Assembly (NCBI RefSeq): GCF_031846185.1
Contig: NZ_JAVRIF010000013.1
Coordinates: forward strand, 1-64,000
DNA: 64,000 nt
Direction: 5' to 3'
DNA from: Thalassotalea_H castellviae
GTDB taxonomy: Bacteria; Pseudomonadota; Gammaproteobacteria; Enterobacterales; Alteromonadaceae
Of the stretch, positions 23,687 through 33,276 are shown one piece after another (the first letter of the stretch is position 1; each line of letters begins with the position of its first letter). The translations under genes were made by a program, and so were the position numbers. The notes beneath the pieces are model-generated. The model worked only from the letters and a program-made list of their open reading frames with translations, made no database searches and was not told the DNA's origin.

Positions 23687-24643
23687 ATGACTGAAAGTAA
23701 TAAACCCCAAGTCAGATTTATCACTGTTGACAGTGAAGATGCTGGCCAAAGAATCGACAATTTTCTCTTAAAAACGCTTAAAGGTGTGCCGAAAAGCATG
23801 ATCTATAAACTTTTGCGTAAAGGGGAGATCCGTGTCAATAAAAAACGTTGTAAACCGGAATACAAGTTGGTGAATGAAGATATTCTTCGTATTGCGCCTA
23901 TTCGGGTTTCTGAAAATACTAACACTGTTTCTACGCAGTTGAATGTGGTTGCTAACTTAGAAAAACAAATATTATTTGAAGATGACAGACTAATAGTTAT
24001 CAATAAACCTTCGGGTATGGCTGTTCACGGTGGTAGTGGACTTAGTTTTGGTCTAATTGAAGCTTTAAGGGCATTAAGACCAGAAGCGAGAATGTTAGAA
24101 TTGGTACATCGCCTCGATCGAGATACTTCTGGTTGTTTAGTTGTGGCAAAAAAACGTTCAGCGTTACGAAATCTTCATGAGCAATTAAGGAATAAAAAGG
24201 TTCAGAAGTTCTATCATGCGTTAGTGAAAGGCCGTTGGTCGGCTAAATTAACTAAAGTGACTGAATCTTTAAAGAAAAACGATTTAAAATCAGGTGAGCG
24301 GGTGGTTATTGTTGATAACATCAATGGTAAAGAATCTGAAACGCGCTATAAAGTATTACAACATTTTCAAGGTGCTACTTTAGTGAGAGCGTTTCCGGTC
24401 ACCGGTCGTACCCATCAAATTCGTGTTCACTGCCAATGTAAAGGACATCCGATAGCGAGTGACGCTAAATATGGTCATCCTGATTTTGATGCGGATATGA
24501 AAGCAAAAGGCTTAAAACGTTTGTTTCTTCATGCAGCAAGTATTGAGTTTACTCATCCATTGACTGAGCAACGCTTGAAAATTGAAGCACCACTAGAACC
24601 TTCTTTAGAAAAATTATTAAAACAATTAAAGCAAGAGCAATAG
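23687..24643 (+). CDS. rluC: 23S rRNA pseudouridine synthase RluC
   Basis: From ATG 23687 the product has 318 residues, normal for RluC. It has an N-terminal S4 RNA-binding domain (KSMIYKLLRKGEIRVNKKR) and the RluA-family catalytic motif HRLDRDTSG with its essential Asp, then VTGRTHQIRVHC. It modifies 23S rRNA U955, U2504 and U2580 in E. coli. The frame is open for 59 codons upstream, but that part is unlike RluC and hence excluded. Divergence from rne is the same arrangement as in E. coli. Confidence 0.95.
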   Translation: MTESNKPQVRFITVDSEDAGQRIDNFLLKTLKGVPKSMIYKLLRKGEIRVNKKRCKPEYKLVNEDILRIAPIRVSENTNTVSTQLNVVANLEKQILFEDDRLIVINKPSGMAVHGGSGLSFGLIEALRALRPEARMLELVHRLDRDTSGCLVVAKKRSALRNLHEQLRNKKVQKFYHALVKGRWSAKLTKVTESLKKNDLKSGERVVIVDNINGKESETRYKVLQHFQGATLVRAFPVTGRTHQIRVHCQCKGHPIASDAKYGHPDFDADMKAKGLKRLFLHAASIEFTHPLTEQRLKIEAPLEPSLEKLLKQLKQEQ

Positions 24644-24655
24644 GTTTTAAGTTCG

Positions 24656-25309
24656 ATGCATCATTATAAAGTTATTATATTTGATTGGGACGGTACGGTA
24701 ATGGACTCCGTTGAACGTATTGTTTCTTCCATGCTTTCCGCGGCAAAAGACGTGGCGTTAACTGTCCCAACGGTAGATCAAATTAAACAAATTATCGGTT
24801 TAAGCATACCTGAAGCCACGAAACAATTATTTCCACAAAGTACTCCAGAACAAGCTGAAGCTTTGCGATTAAGTTATAAAAAGCATTATGTTGAAATAGA
24901 TAAAACGCCTACACCGTTATTTTCCCATGCAGAGCAGTTATTTACAGACTTATTAGCTCAAGGGAAATATCTTGCTGTTGCGACAGGTAAAGGGAGAGAT
25001 GGTTTAGAAAGAGTTTTTGAACTATCTAATACAAAGCATTATTTTCATACTTCTAGGTGTGCAAAAGAGTGTAAATCAAAACCCGATCCGGATATGCTCA
25101 ATCAAATTCTAACCGAATTAAACATTGATGCTAGTGAAGCTGTAATGATCGGTGATACTACACATGATATGTTGATGGCGAAAAATGCCAATGTCGATCG
25201 AATTGGCGTAACCTTTGGTGTTCATGATCATCAGGCGTTAAGTGAATATCAACCTAAGGCAATTGTTGACTCTTTATTAGCACTATCAAATTTGCTAGTT
25301 AAATCATAA
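24656..25309 (+). CDS. HAD-IA family phosphatase
   Basis: The 217-residue protein has all HAD motifs: FDWDGTVMDS (nucleophile Asp), VATGKG (motif II), KSKPDPDM (Lys), and MIGDTTHDM (metal-binding Asp). Insert type and size are phosphoglycolate phosphatase-like. The substrate is not clear. It starts 12 bases after rluC and is surely co-transcribed. This rluC-HAD pairing is frequent in gammaproteobacteria. Confidence 0.88.
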   Translation: MHHYKVIIFDWDGTVMDSVERIVSSMLSAAKDVALTVPTVDQIKQIIGLSIPEATKQLFPQSTPEQAEALRLSYKKHYVEIDKTPTPLFSHAEQLFTDLLAQGKYLAVATGKGRDGLERVFELSNTKHYFHTSRCAKECKSKPDPDMLNQILTELNIDASEAVMIGDTTHDMLMAKNANVDRIGVTFGVHDHQALSEYQPKAIVDSLLALSNLLVKS

Positions 25310-25330
25310 ATTAACTGATTTTTGATGAAG

Positions 25331-25358
25331 AAAAGGCACGCGATGACGTGCCTTTTTT
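25331..25358. terminator. Bidirectional terminator between HAD gene and mltD
   Basis: AAGGCACG (25333-25340) pairs with CGTGCCTT (25347-25354) around CGATGA, with AAAA before and TTTTTT after. It lies between convergent genes. Confidence 0.9.
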
Positions 25359-25380
25359 GTCATTGCTAATCTATCTGATC

Positions 25381-27033
25381 TTATATCGCATTGGTTACAT
25401 CAACGGATAATTTTAGCATTTGGCCCGGCTGTAGATATTTTTTGCGATTTAATTGGTTCCAACGTTCAATATCTTTAATTGAGACTTTAAATTTGTCTGC
25501 AATTCTTGCAAAAGAGTCACCACGTCGAACTTTATAGGTAATGTTTCGCATGATTGCTTGTTCATTAGGAGATACTTGTGTATTTGATAAAGTGTTACTC
25601 GTTACTTTCGCCTTTTTCCAAATAACAAGTTTTTGGCCAAGCCTTAAAGTATCTCTTGGTGCCATTCCATTCCATTTTGCTAATTCACGGTAATTTACGC
25701 CATAGCTTCGACTAATATCCCAAAAGTTATCACCGGAAACAACAGTATGAATGATTTTTTCACTGCCTCGTGGGGTATTTTGTTTTTTCGCAAGTCGTTG
25801 ATCTTGACTTAATATGTAAGCATTTAATGATTTTGCTGCAACAGGAATTAATAAATGTTTACCAGCACGAATATTATTGCCCTTAAGGTTATTTACTTGT
25901 TTAATCACTCCAATATCGGTATTAAATTTTTGCGCGATTTTTCCTAAACTATCACCATTTTTAATACGATAACGTTGCCAAGCTAAGCGATCTTTTTTAC
26001 TAAGCGTTTTTAACCCCGCTTTAAATTTTTCTACTTTATGATTAGGGATGACTAAATAATGTGGACCTTTTGGATCGGTAGCCCATCGATTATAACCAGG
26101 ATTTAAATGTTGTAATTCTTTCAACGACAGTTCAGCAAGTTCAGCTGCTTTCGCTAAGTCAATTTGTGAGCCAATATTAACGGGTGTGATCACACTTTTA
26201 TTTTCGATTTCAAAAAGTTTAATGTTGAAATCTGCTGGACGCTTTACTAAATCTGCTAACGCTAGCAATTTTGGTACGTATGCCCTTGTTTCTTTTGGTA
26301 AATCGAGTGACCAAAAATCAGTTGGCATATTACGGCGAGCATTATTTTTCACGGCTCGTCTCACTCGTCCTTCACCAGAATTATAAGCGGCGAGTGCTAA
26401 TAACCAATCACCGTCAAAAAACTTATGTAAGTATTGCAGGTACTTGATGGCCCCTTTGGTTGATGCAATAACATCACGTCGACCGTCATACCACCAGTTT
26501 TGCTTCATGCCAAAACGAGTACCTGTACCTGGAACAAATTGCCACATTCCTGAAGCTCGTCCATGTGAATATGCAAAGGGATCAAATGCACTTTCTACGA
26601 TAGGTAATAATGCCATTTCAAGGGGCATATTGGCTGCTTCAAGTTCTTCAACAATAAAGTGCATGTAAGGTTTTGCACGTTTTGCTACTCGATCTAAATA
26701 ATTTTGGTTTTTCGCGTACCAATTTCTTTGCACAACAACACGACGGTTTTGTTCAACAGGGAAAGTGAGTTGCTCTCTAATGCGCTGCCAAATATCGTCA
26801 CTGGTATTGATATCGTCGGTTAAAGAAATCTCAACATCATTGACGGGGTGTATAACATCTGCTGTTTCATCGGCAAGTAAGGCATGACTGATATCTACAG
26901 GAGTTGCGATATTATCGAAAATTTCAATAGAGTTAGCAGAACGGTTAGTCGTTTGTTGTTCATCATTGTAAGTTGTTGATTGGCAACCCACTAAAGTAAA
27001 TGCGGCGGAAAGTGTAAAAGATATATATTTCAT
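25381..27033 (-). CDS. mltD: Membrane-bound lytic murein transglycosylase D
   Basis: The 550-residue lipoprotein has lipobox LVGC at residues 14-17. The SLT domain (about 110-250) has the catalytic Glu in LPIVESAFDP and the family motif SGMWQFVPGTG, followed by LALAAYNSGEGRV. Three LysM domains follow: about 345-390, 425-470 and 497-541. E. coli MltD has two LysM copies, so three is slightly longer. It cleaves peptidoglycan glycan strands, forming 1,6-anhydro-MurNAc ends. It is followed on the minus strand by a shared terminator. Confidence 0.95.
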   Translation of the reverse strand: MKYISFTLSAAFTLVGCQSTTYNDEQQTTNRSANSIEIFDNIATPVDISHALLADETADVIHPVNDVEISLTDDINTSDDIWQRIREQLTFPVEQNRRVVVQRNWYAKNQNYLDRVAKRAKPYMHFIVEELEAANMPLEMALLPIVESAFDPFAYSHGRASGMWQFVPGTGTRFGMKQNWWYDGRRDVIASTKGAIKYLQYLHKFFDGDWLLALAAYNSGEGRVRRAVKNNARRNMPTDFWSLDLPKETRAYVPKLLALADLVKRPADFNIKLFEIENKSVITPVNIGSQIDLAKAAELAELSLKELQHLNPGYNRWATDPKGPHYLVIPNHKVEKFKAGLKTLSKKDRLAWQRYRIKNGDSLGKIAQKFNTDIGVIKQVNNLKGNNIRAGKHLLIPVAAKSLNAYILSQDQRLAKKQNTPRGSEKIIHTVVSGDNFWDISRSYGVNYRELAKWNGMAPRDTLRLGQKLVIWKKAKVTSNTLSNTQVSPNEQAIMRNITYKVRRGDSFARIADKFKVSIKDIERWNQLNRKKYLQPGQMLKLSVDVTNAI

Positions 27034-27144
27034 AAAAATTTAGTTATTTTTTCTTGATGTTTAGTGTCACTTATTTGGCGATGAGGATCAACAAGGTAAA
27101 GCAATTATATGTAACGATTAAGGTGTTAAATACTTTACCATTAT

Positions 27145-27954
27145 TTAAAAGTTATCTTTCCAACCACGTAAGTTAGTGAATGTTTCTAGTGTTGAGTGCA
27201 TTGTCCTCTCAAAATATTCTTCAACGCTTTCTCGTATTTTTTCATCATGACAGCGTAAAAAAGGGTTAATTTGTTTTTCCCGTAAAATTGATGAGGGTAA
27301 GGTTATTTTGTCTTCGGCTCTAAGTGCTTGTACTTGGTTATAATAATGAATTAATTCGATATTTGTTGGATCTACCGTTAAAGCAAAAGTCAGATTGGCT
27401 AACGTGTATTCGTGAGTGCAATAAACGCGAGTTCGTTCGGGGAGTTCTGATAAACGATTTAATGAAGTGTGCATTTGTTGTGGTGTCCCTTCAAAAATTC
27501 GTCCACAACCACCAGAGAATAGGGTGTCACCACAAAATAAAATATCATCTGCATAATACGCAATATGGCCTAAGGTGTGACCAGGCAAATCAATCACGTT
27601 AAATATTAAATCAATATTTGGCAATTCAACGGTATCTCCTTGTTGCAATTTTTGCGTCGCAAATGGGATATTTTCTTGTAATGGGGTATAAATTGCTAAC
27701 GGCCACTGTTTATTTTGGCAATATTGATGAAGTTCTTCAATGCCGCCTATATGATCTGCATGATGATGGGTAATTAAAATTGCGGTGAGTGTTTTGTTAT
27801 GTTTTTCTATATATTCGATACAAACTTTGGCATCACCGGGATCAACTAACACCAAATGTTCACTACTCTTTGAAGTAATAGTCCAAATATAATTATCTTT
27901 GAATGCTTTTATTGGTGAAATAATATGTTTAGCTTTAGGTAATTGATTATTCAT
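27145..27954 (-). CDS. gloB: Hydroxyacylglutathione hydrolase (glyoxalase II)
   Basis: The 269-residue metallo-beta-lactamase-fold protein starts with SPIKAFKDNYIWTI, typical of GloB. THHHADHIGG is the dinuclear zinc motif, with LPGHTLGH and FCGDTLFSGGCGR downstream. It hydrolyses S-D-lactoylglutathione to D-lactate and glutathione, finishing methylglyoxal detoxification. It is divergent from the methyltransferase gene, as gloB and yafS are in E. coli. Confidence 0.95.
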   Translation of the reverse strand: MNNQLPKAKHIISPIKAFKDNYIWTITSKSSEHLVLVDPGDAKVCIEYIEKHNKTLTAILITHHHADHIGGIEELHQYCQNKQWPLAIYTPLQENIPFATQKLQQGDTVELPNIDLIFNVIDLPGHTLGHIAYYADDILFCGDTLFSGGCGRIFEGTPQQMHTSLNRLSELPERTRVYCTHEYTLANLTFALTVDPTNIELIHYYNQVQALRAEDKITLPSSILREKQINPFLRCHDEKIRESVEEYFERTMHSTLETFTNLRGWKDNF

Positions 27955-28086
27955 AACAGCCCCCTTACAACTTTATGGTTATTATACTGTCAGTACTTTA
28001 ATTGTAACGATTTTATTTACCGTTAATAATTGTGCTCATTATTCAATAGTTTTATAGTTAACTGATACTTATTGATTGAATAAAAC

Positions 28087-28857
28087 ATGAAACCAGCGCT
28101 AGCTTTTAGACAACCTCATTCACCGGCATCTTGGTCTGAATTACCGAACGGGGATTTAATTTTAGCTGAAATTAATCAGCTTTTAGCGCCATGGTGGCCG
28201 AAATTTTTTGGTTATCACTTATTAAAATTAGGCGCCTTGAGTAGCTTCGTTGATAGTCAAACGTGTCCTATCAAACACCATGTTGCTTTATTAGAACATC
28301 AAAAAACCGTTAACGATAATAATGTTGCCGTTTTTGCAGAGATAGATGATCTGCCATTTTTAGAACATAGTGTGGATGTTTGTTTATTAAGCCATGCGTT
28401 AGAATTTTCCTTAGATCCTCATCATGTTATTCGAGAAGCTAACCGTGCTTTAATACCCAACGGCTATTTGGTCATTTCCGGATATAATCCATTTAGTTTA
28501 GCGGGACTTAATAGCTTTATTCCCTTTAGACGGCAACATTCTCCGTGGAGCGAACGTTTTTTTTCGGCTATGCGAGTTAAAGATTGGTTACATTTAATGG
28601 GTTATGAAATTTTAATGGATGAAAAATGTTTACATTCAACCTTAGCTAATAATATTAGCCAAGGGTTTATTTCAAGGCATTGGCGAAAATTCGCTCAACG
28701 ATTTTTTCCCAATTTTGGCTCTGTTTATGTGATCGTTGCAAAAAAACGAGTGTTACCATTAACGCCTATTAAACCTAAATGGAAATTACGTACCCAACTC
28801 AATCCGGTGAATGTTTCAACATTAAATTCGTCCCGGCAGCAAAAAAAGTGTAAATAA
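28087..28857 (+). CDS. YafS-like SAM-dependent methyltransferase
   Basis: The 256-residue protein matches the class I methyltransferase superfamily in its middle part: LLSHALEFSLDPHHVIREANR (motif after the SAM site) and LIPNGYLVISGYNPFS. The N-terminal Gly-rich SAM loop is weak, as in YafS proteins. Divergent neighbour gloB supports the YafS assignment. The substrate is unknown. The C-terminus is basic. Confidence 0.8.
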   Translation: MKPALAFRQPHSPASWSELPNGDLILAEINQLLAPWWPKFFGYHLLKLGALSSFVDSQTCPIKHHVALLEHQKTVNDNNVAVFAEIDDLPFLEHSVDVCLLSHALEFSLDPHHVIREANRALIPNGYLVISGYNPFSLAGLNSFIPFRRQHSPWSERFFSAMRVKDWLHLMGYEILMDEKCLHSTLANNISQGFISRHWRKFAQRFFPNFGSVYVIVAKKRVLPLTPIKPKWKLRTQLNPVNVSTLNSSRQQKKCK

Positions 28858-28921
28858 GATGCTTTTATTGATGCAAATTAGCTAACATTGTCACCATGAA
28901 ATTTTTATAAAGTGCCTACCA

Positions 28922-29680
28922 ATGACAAGAAACGAATTTGAACGTTATTTAAATAACTTATTAAAGCCAGAACAAATCAAAGACTTTTGCCCAAACGGTT
29001 TACAAGTACAGGGTAGTGAAACCATTAATAAAGTTATTACCGGTGTCACGGCCACGCAAGCGTTGATTGTTCGCGCCATTGAAGAGAATGCCGATGCAAT
29101 TGTTGTCCATCATGGCTACTTTTGGAAAAATGAGTCGTATGTGATCCGGGGTATGAAGCATCAAAGAATCAAAGCATTATTAACACATGATATTAATCTT
29201 TTTGCCTACCATCTGCCGTTAGATATTCATCCTGTACTAGGGAATAACGCACAACTTGCAAAATTATTAGCAATAAACACCACTGGCCCTCTTGAACTTG
29301 GCAATCCACTAAGTGTTGCAGTGCAGGGGGAATTTTCACAAGCGATTTCAGCCTTAAATTTAACCGAGCGTATTAATATGCAATTAGGCAGAGAGTGTTT
29401 GCATATTGCTCCGCCATCGAATAAACCCATAAAAACTATTGCTTGGTGCAGTGGTGGTGGCCAAAACTATATCGAACTTGCCGCTGAGCAAGGAATAGAT
29501 GCCTTTTTATCCGGAGAAGTCTCTGAACAAACCACGCATGTAGCGCGCGAAATGGATATCCATTTCTTTGCTGCAGGCCATCATGCCACTGAACGATATG
29601 GTGCAAAGGCTTTAGGAGATTACTTACAAAAAGAATTATCGCTAGACGTGCAGTTTATTGATATTGATAATCCTGTATAA
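28922..29680 (+). CDS. Nif3-like dinuclear metal centre protein (YbgI family)
   Basis: The 252-residue protein shows the GTP cyclohydrolase I type 2/NIF3 pattern: FCPNGLQVQG, then VVHHGYFWKNE (metal His pair), HLPLDIHP, and GHHATERYGAKAL near the end. E. coli YbgI is a hexameric di-iron-type protein of unclear function. It follows the methyltransferase gene by 64 bases and may share its transcript. Confidence 0.92.
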   Translation: MTRNEFERYLNNLLKPEQIKDFCPNGLQVQGSETINKVITGVTATQALIVRAIEENADAIVVHHGYFWKNESYVIRGMKHQRIKALLTHDINLFAYHLPLDIHPVLGNNAQLAKLLAINTTGPLELGNPLSVAVQGEFSQAISALNLTERINMQLGRECLHIAPPSNKPIKTIAWCSGGGQNYIELAAEQGIDAFLSGEVSEQTTHVAREMDIHFFAAGHHATERYGAKALGDYLQKELSLDVQFIDIDNPV

Positions 29681-29740
29681 ATGTGACGTTAACTAAGTTG
29701 ATGATTAAACTTCATGCTTGTTTTCTATGAAATAAAAAAT

Positions 29741-30502
29741 TTAATCATCAGATTTTAACCATTGCACAAATAGTCCGACACTTTCATACCATGCATTTGT
29801 TGACTGGGTTAAATTATGGCTTTTCGGTAAATAGTAAGACCAATTTTTTTCACTATCGATATTTTTAACCCATTGACTGGCGGGCGCAGGTGTTACTGCA
29901 ACGCCTTGTTGTTTAAAATAATTCAAGGCTCGCAGCATATGATCAGCATTTGTCACTAAGACAACATGTTTTCCTTTCACCCTTGGCGCGATTAATTCAG
30001 CTTCTTCCTCAGTATCTTTTGGAAAGCTTTCAACAATAATTTTTCTCTCTGGTACCCCAAGTAACATGGCCGCTTGCTTAACATTTACTGCATTTGATTT
30101 ATTATTGTCAAAAGCAGCGCCTGAGGTTATTAATTGAGCTTCAGGGTGCAATTTTAAAATTCGTAATGCTTCGACTAAACGTTGCAATGAACAAGGAAAT
30201 AATTGCGAGGTAGCGGGGAGCTCAGGATTAGTGGTGTTACCACAGCCCAAAATAACAATGTAATCGACAGGTTTATCACTGTATTGATAACTTTTAAAAT
30301 TGTTTTCTATAGGGTGCATCACCCGATCAGAAACATAGCCCGTAGATAATAATATCAATAAGCAGCTGGCGCTTAATAAACATTTAAAACTCAGTGACGG
30401 TTTTTTATAAAACAAAATCAAAGCTAGTATTAATAATAATGATATTAGGCTTAAGGGCATGATCAAAAAACTTATGATCTTTTTCAGTAAAAACAAATCC
30501 AT
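29741..30502 (-). CDS. elyC: ElyC-like envelope biogenesis protein (DUF218/YdcF)
   Basis: The 253-residue protein has two N-terminal membrane segments (about 8-28 and 36-55) and a DUF218 domain with VDYIVILGCGN, TSGAAFDNNKSNA, and VLVTNADHMLRAL. Length and layout match E. coli ElyC, which supports lipid carrier supply for envelope sugar polymers. It is convergent with the Nif3-like gene. Confidence 0.85.
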   Translation of the reverse strand: MDLFLLKKIISFLIMPLSLISLLLILALILFYKKPSLSFKCLLSASCLLILLSTGYVSDRVMHPIENNFKSYQYSDKPVDYIVILGCGNTTNPELPATSQLFPCSLQRLVEALRILKLHPEAQLITSGAAFDNNKSNAVNVKQAAMLLGVPERKIIVESFPKDTEEEAELIAPRVKGKHVVLVTNADHMLRALNYFKQQGVAVTPAPASQWVKNIDSEKNWSYYLPKSHNLTQSTNAWYESVGLFVQWLKSDD

Positions 30503-30754
30503 TTTTATTCAGTAAATAAATTGCAAAAAATAATGGTATCAAGCTTTTTGTATAAATTCAGTAGGTCAATTAATTTTCAAGATATTTTTTATCGATTTTT
30601 TTATCTTACGAATATAAATTAGGCAATTAAGTTATTGATTAATCGTATCAGATGGGGTTTAATTGCACCGCTGTTAAATTAGACTAAATACTCAAATATT
30701 GAATAGCTTTGAAAAGTATTCACTCAATTAAAGGTATTTAAATTTGATTTAACA

Positions 30755-30947
30755 CTCCAGAAGAGGAGCAATAGCTAGGTAGATAACACGAGGAAACCAC
30801 ATTCCTATGACTGTTATTGAGGGAGACTATTGCCGAGGGTATACAGAAACGTGGGGTCTGTTGCTCGGTCACTAAGGTTGAATCCTTAGGATTGTCACCT
30901 CTGTTTGGCAATATTGCCAAGTAGAATAGGGTGGAGAGCTTCTGGCT
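30755..30947 (+). ncRNA. Lysine riboswitch (L-box) upstream of lysC
   Basis: The closing helix P1 is CCAGAAG (30757-30763) paired with CTTCTGG (30939-30945). Conserved L-box segments follow in order: AGAGGAGC, a GGTAGATAAC loop region, TTGCCGAGG, GGTTGAATCC, TTGTCACC and GTGGAGAGC. It is closely like the E. coli lysC leader. Downstream, AGAGC plus TGGCTGAA (30935-30950) can pair with TTCAGTCA plus GCTCT (30985-30998), which would use the 3' strand of P1 and hence be the alternative state. No T run follows, so translation control or processing is more likely than termination. Confidence 0.95.
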
Positions 30948-31050
30948 GAAAAGTTAAGCTTTGTACTTTTAATACATCTCTTCATTCAGTCATGCTCTTC
31001 CTTGATGTAAATTTAGCTAAATTGATTTAGCAAAATAGGGAGACCTTATC

Positions 31051-32421
31051 ATGTCAGTCATTTCTAACAATGATGATAATCTGATCACCGTATCAAAGTT
31101 TGGTGGCACTAGTGTTGCTGATCATCAAGCCATGCTTCGTTGTGCGCATATTATAAAAAATGATCCGACAAACCGTGTTGTGGTTGTTTCAGCTAGCTCA
31201 GGCGTCACTAACTATCTTGTACGATTGAGTCAAGCCAATGTTTCAGTAGATGAGCAAAAGCAATTAATTGATAATATAAAAGAAATTCAATTTAAAATTC
31301 TTCAAGAACTAAAAGATAGTAAAGCGTTAGAAACGAAAATATTAACGCTTATTGATGAACTAACCGCGTACGCTCAAGCTCAATCGCTTAACCATAGTGC
31401 ACGCATTGCAGACGCCATTTTATCTTTTGGTGAGCAAATGAGTTCAGTAATTTTTGCGCAAGTTTTACAATCTATTGGTGTTAATGGACATGCGTTTGAT
31501 GTTCGCCAAATTATGAAAACTAATAGTTTATATGGTCAAGCGGTTGTTGATATTGAACAATTGGCAGACTGTGCTGAAAAAATTCTAAAGAAAAAATTAA
31601 CGGATCAGGTGATCGTCACGCAAGGTTTTATCGGACAAAACGAAGCTGGTTATACAACCACGCTAGGTCGTGGTGGCTCAGATTATAGTGCTGCGTTAAT
31701 TGCTGAAGCTCTCAATGCTTCAAGTTTAGCGATTTGGACTGATGTGGTTGGAATCTTTACAACAGACCCGCGAATTACCGATCAAGCACGTGCGATCAAA
31801 GAAATTAGTTTTGGTGAAGCTGCTGAAATGGCTACTTTTGGGGCGAAAATTTTACATCCTGCCACTTTAATTCCGGCCATGCGTAAAAATATCCCTGTGT
31901 TTGTTGGCTCCAGTAAAGAGCCAGAAAAAGGTGGAACTCGTATTCAGAAAACAGTGGAATCAAAACCCACTTATCGTTCTATATCATTGCGTAAAGAACA
32001 AACTTTGGTGACGGTAAAAAGTCCTGCAATGCTCCATGCTAGTGGTTTTCTTGCCAAAGTTTTTGCGGTACTTGCTAAGCATGAATTAAGTGTCGACTTG
32101 ATCACAACCTCAGAAATTAGTGTGGCGATGACATTTGATAACCCAACGGGCTCAACACAAGCGTTATTAAATTCTACTGTTGTTGACGAATTAGAACAAC
32201 TTTGTGAAGTGTCTGTTGAAAATGGCTTGTCGTTAGTTGCTGTTGTCGGTAATAGTATTCATAAAACAAACGGGGTTGGTACGAGTATTTTTGATGCGTT
32301 ATCGGGTATTAATGTTCGAATGATTTGCCAAGGTGCCAGTGAACATAATTTATGTTTCTTGGTGAATGAAGCGCAAGCGAATGAAACTGTGGAAAAACTG
32401 CATAACACTTTGTTTGCGTAA
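31051..32421 (+). CDS. lysC: Aspartokinase, lysine-sensitive type (AK III)
   Basis: The 456-residue monofunctional kinase begins with SKFGGTSVADH (kinase loop), has TLGRGGSDYSA and AIWTDVVGIFTTDPR in the catalytic domain, and two C-terminal ACT domains (about 310-456). It phosphorylates aspartate at the head of the lysine, threonine and methionine pathway. The lysine riboswitch in its leader and AK III-like size support lysine control. AGGGAGA precedes ATG 31051. Confidence 0.96.
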   Translation: MSVISNNDDNLITVSKFGGTSVADHQAMLRCAHIIKNDPTNRVVVVSASSGVTNYLVRLSQANVSVDEQKQLIDNIKEIQFKILQELKDSKALETKILTLIDELTAYAQAQSLNHSARIADAILSFGEQMSSVIFAQVLQSIGVNGHAFDVRQIMKTNSLYGQAVVDIEQLADCAEKILKKKLTDQVIVTQGFIGQNEAGYTTTLGRGGSDYSAALIAEALNASSLAIWTDVVGIFTTDPRITDQARAIKEISFGEAAEMATFGAKILHPATLIPAMRKNIPVFVGSSKEPEKGGTRIQKTVESKPTYRSISLRKEQTLVTVKSPAMLHASGFLAKVFAVLAKHELSVDLITTSEISVAMTFDNPTGSTQALLNSTVVDELEQLCEVSVENGLSLVAVVGNSIHKTNGVGTSIFDALSGINVRMICQGASEHNLCFLVNEAQANETVEKLHNTLFA

Positions 32422-32460
32422 TTCGTTTAAGCGGGTTAGGCTAATTTAGTTAGTTTCTGA

Positions 32461-32498
32461 TAAAAGGTGTTGATATTACAACACCTTTTATATTTTTT
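32461..32498. terminator. Bidirectional terminator between lysC and queC
   Basis: TAAAAGGTGTTG (32461-32472) pairs perfectly with CAACACCTTTTA (32479-32490) around ATATTA, with a T-rich sequence after it. It serves convergent lysC and queC. Confidence 0.9.
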
Positions 32499-32506
32499 AT
32501 GGCAAT

Positions 32507-33190
32507 TTAACTTTCATACGCTAGTGGATCTTCAACGTTGTTATCGTGAAAAGCTTCTAGCCTTTCTTGGCAAGCACCGCATTTACCACAAGCTTTTTCA
32601 CGGCCATTGTAGCATGTCCATGTTTGGCTATAATCTAATGCCATTTTTAATCCATCCGTTAAAATATCAGATTTTGTAACGGTTAAATACGGACTGAAAA
32701 TTTCCACAGCCTCATAATTAGCAATTTGACAAACATCATTCATTTTTTCGACGAATTCAGGACGACAATCTGGATAGATTGCATGATCACCAGAATGCGC
32801 TCCGTAATAAACTTGTGCTGCACCAACAGAGACAGCATAACCAACAGCTAATGAAAGTAAAATCATGTTTCGATTAGGAACAACCGTTGATTTCATCGTT
32901 TCAGCTTCGTAATGACCTTCTGGAATATCAATTTCATCGGTTAAAGAAGAACCAGCTAATAACTGATTAATCGTCGTAATATCAATGACTTTATGTGGAA
33001 TATTTAACTTTTCACACACGTCACTCGCACATTGCAATTCTTTAACGTGTCGTTGTCCATAATCAAACGATAATGCATACACCTCTTTATCGTCTTTTAT
33101 CGCACGATTAAGCACGGTGAATGAATCCATGCCCCCAGAATAAATAACAATGACTTTTTTATTAATATTACGATTGATTTTGCTGCTCAT
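32507..33190 (-). CDS. queC: 7-cyano-7-deazaguanine synthase QueC
   Basis: The 227-residue protein has the PP-loop motif YSGGMDSFT near the start, SFDYGQRH, and a C-terminal zinc-binding Cys cluster (CYNGREKACGKCGACQER). QueC converts 7-carboxy-7-deazaguanine to preQ0 with ATP and ammonia, on the queuosine pathway. It is divergent from queE, the enzyme of the preceding step, with 86 bases between them that must hold both promoters. Confidence 0.96.
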   Translation of the reverse strand: MSSKINRNINKKVIVIYSGGMDSFTVLNRAIKDDKEVYALSFDYGQRHVKELQCASDVCEKLNIPHKVIDITTINQLLAGSSLTDEIDIPEGHYEAETMKSTVVPNRNMILLSLAVGYAVSVGAAQVYYGAHSGDHAIYPDCRPEFVEKMNDVCQIANYEAVEIFSPYLTVTKSDILTDGLKMALDYSQTWTCYNGREKACGKCGACQERLEAFHDNNVEDPLAYES

Positions 33191-33276
33191 GTTTGGACTC
33201 TCTGGGGTATAATAGAAAACTTGCGCATTTTACTTGAAATTTCTTCGGCAATAAATAGGCAATAAAGAACGCTATT

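Noticed and set aside
30738..30920. 60-codon minus-strand frame
   Set aside because: It covers the lysine riboswitch on the opposite strand and has no protein features.
30985..31050. Intrinsic terminator in the lysC leader
   Set aside because: The alternative hairpin is followed by TTCCTTGATG rather than a T run.
33191..33276. preQ1 riboswitch between queC and queE
   Set aside because: No preQ1-I or preQ1-II pattern is visible in the 86-base gap.
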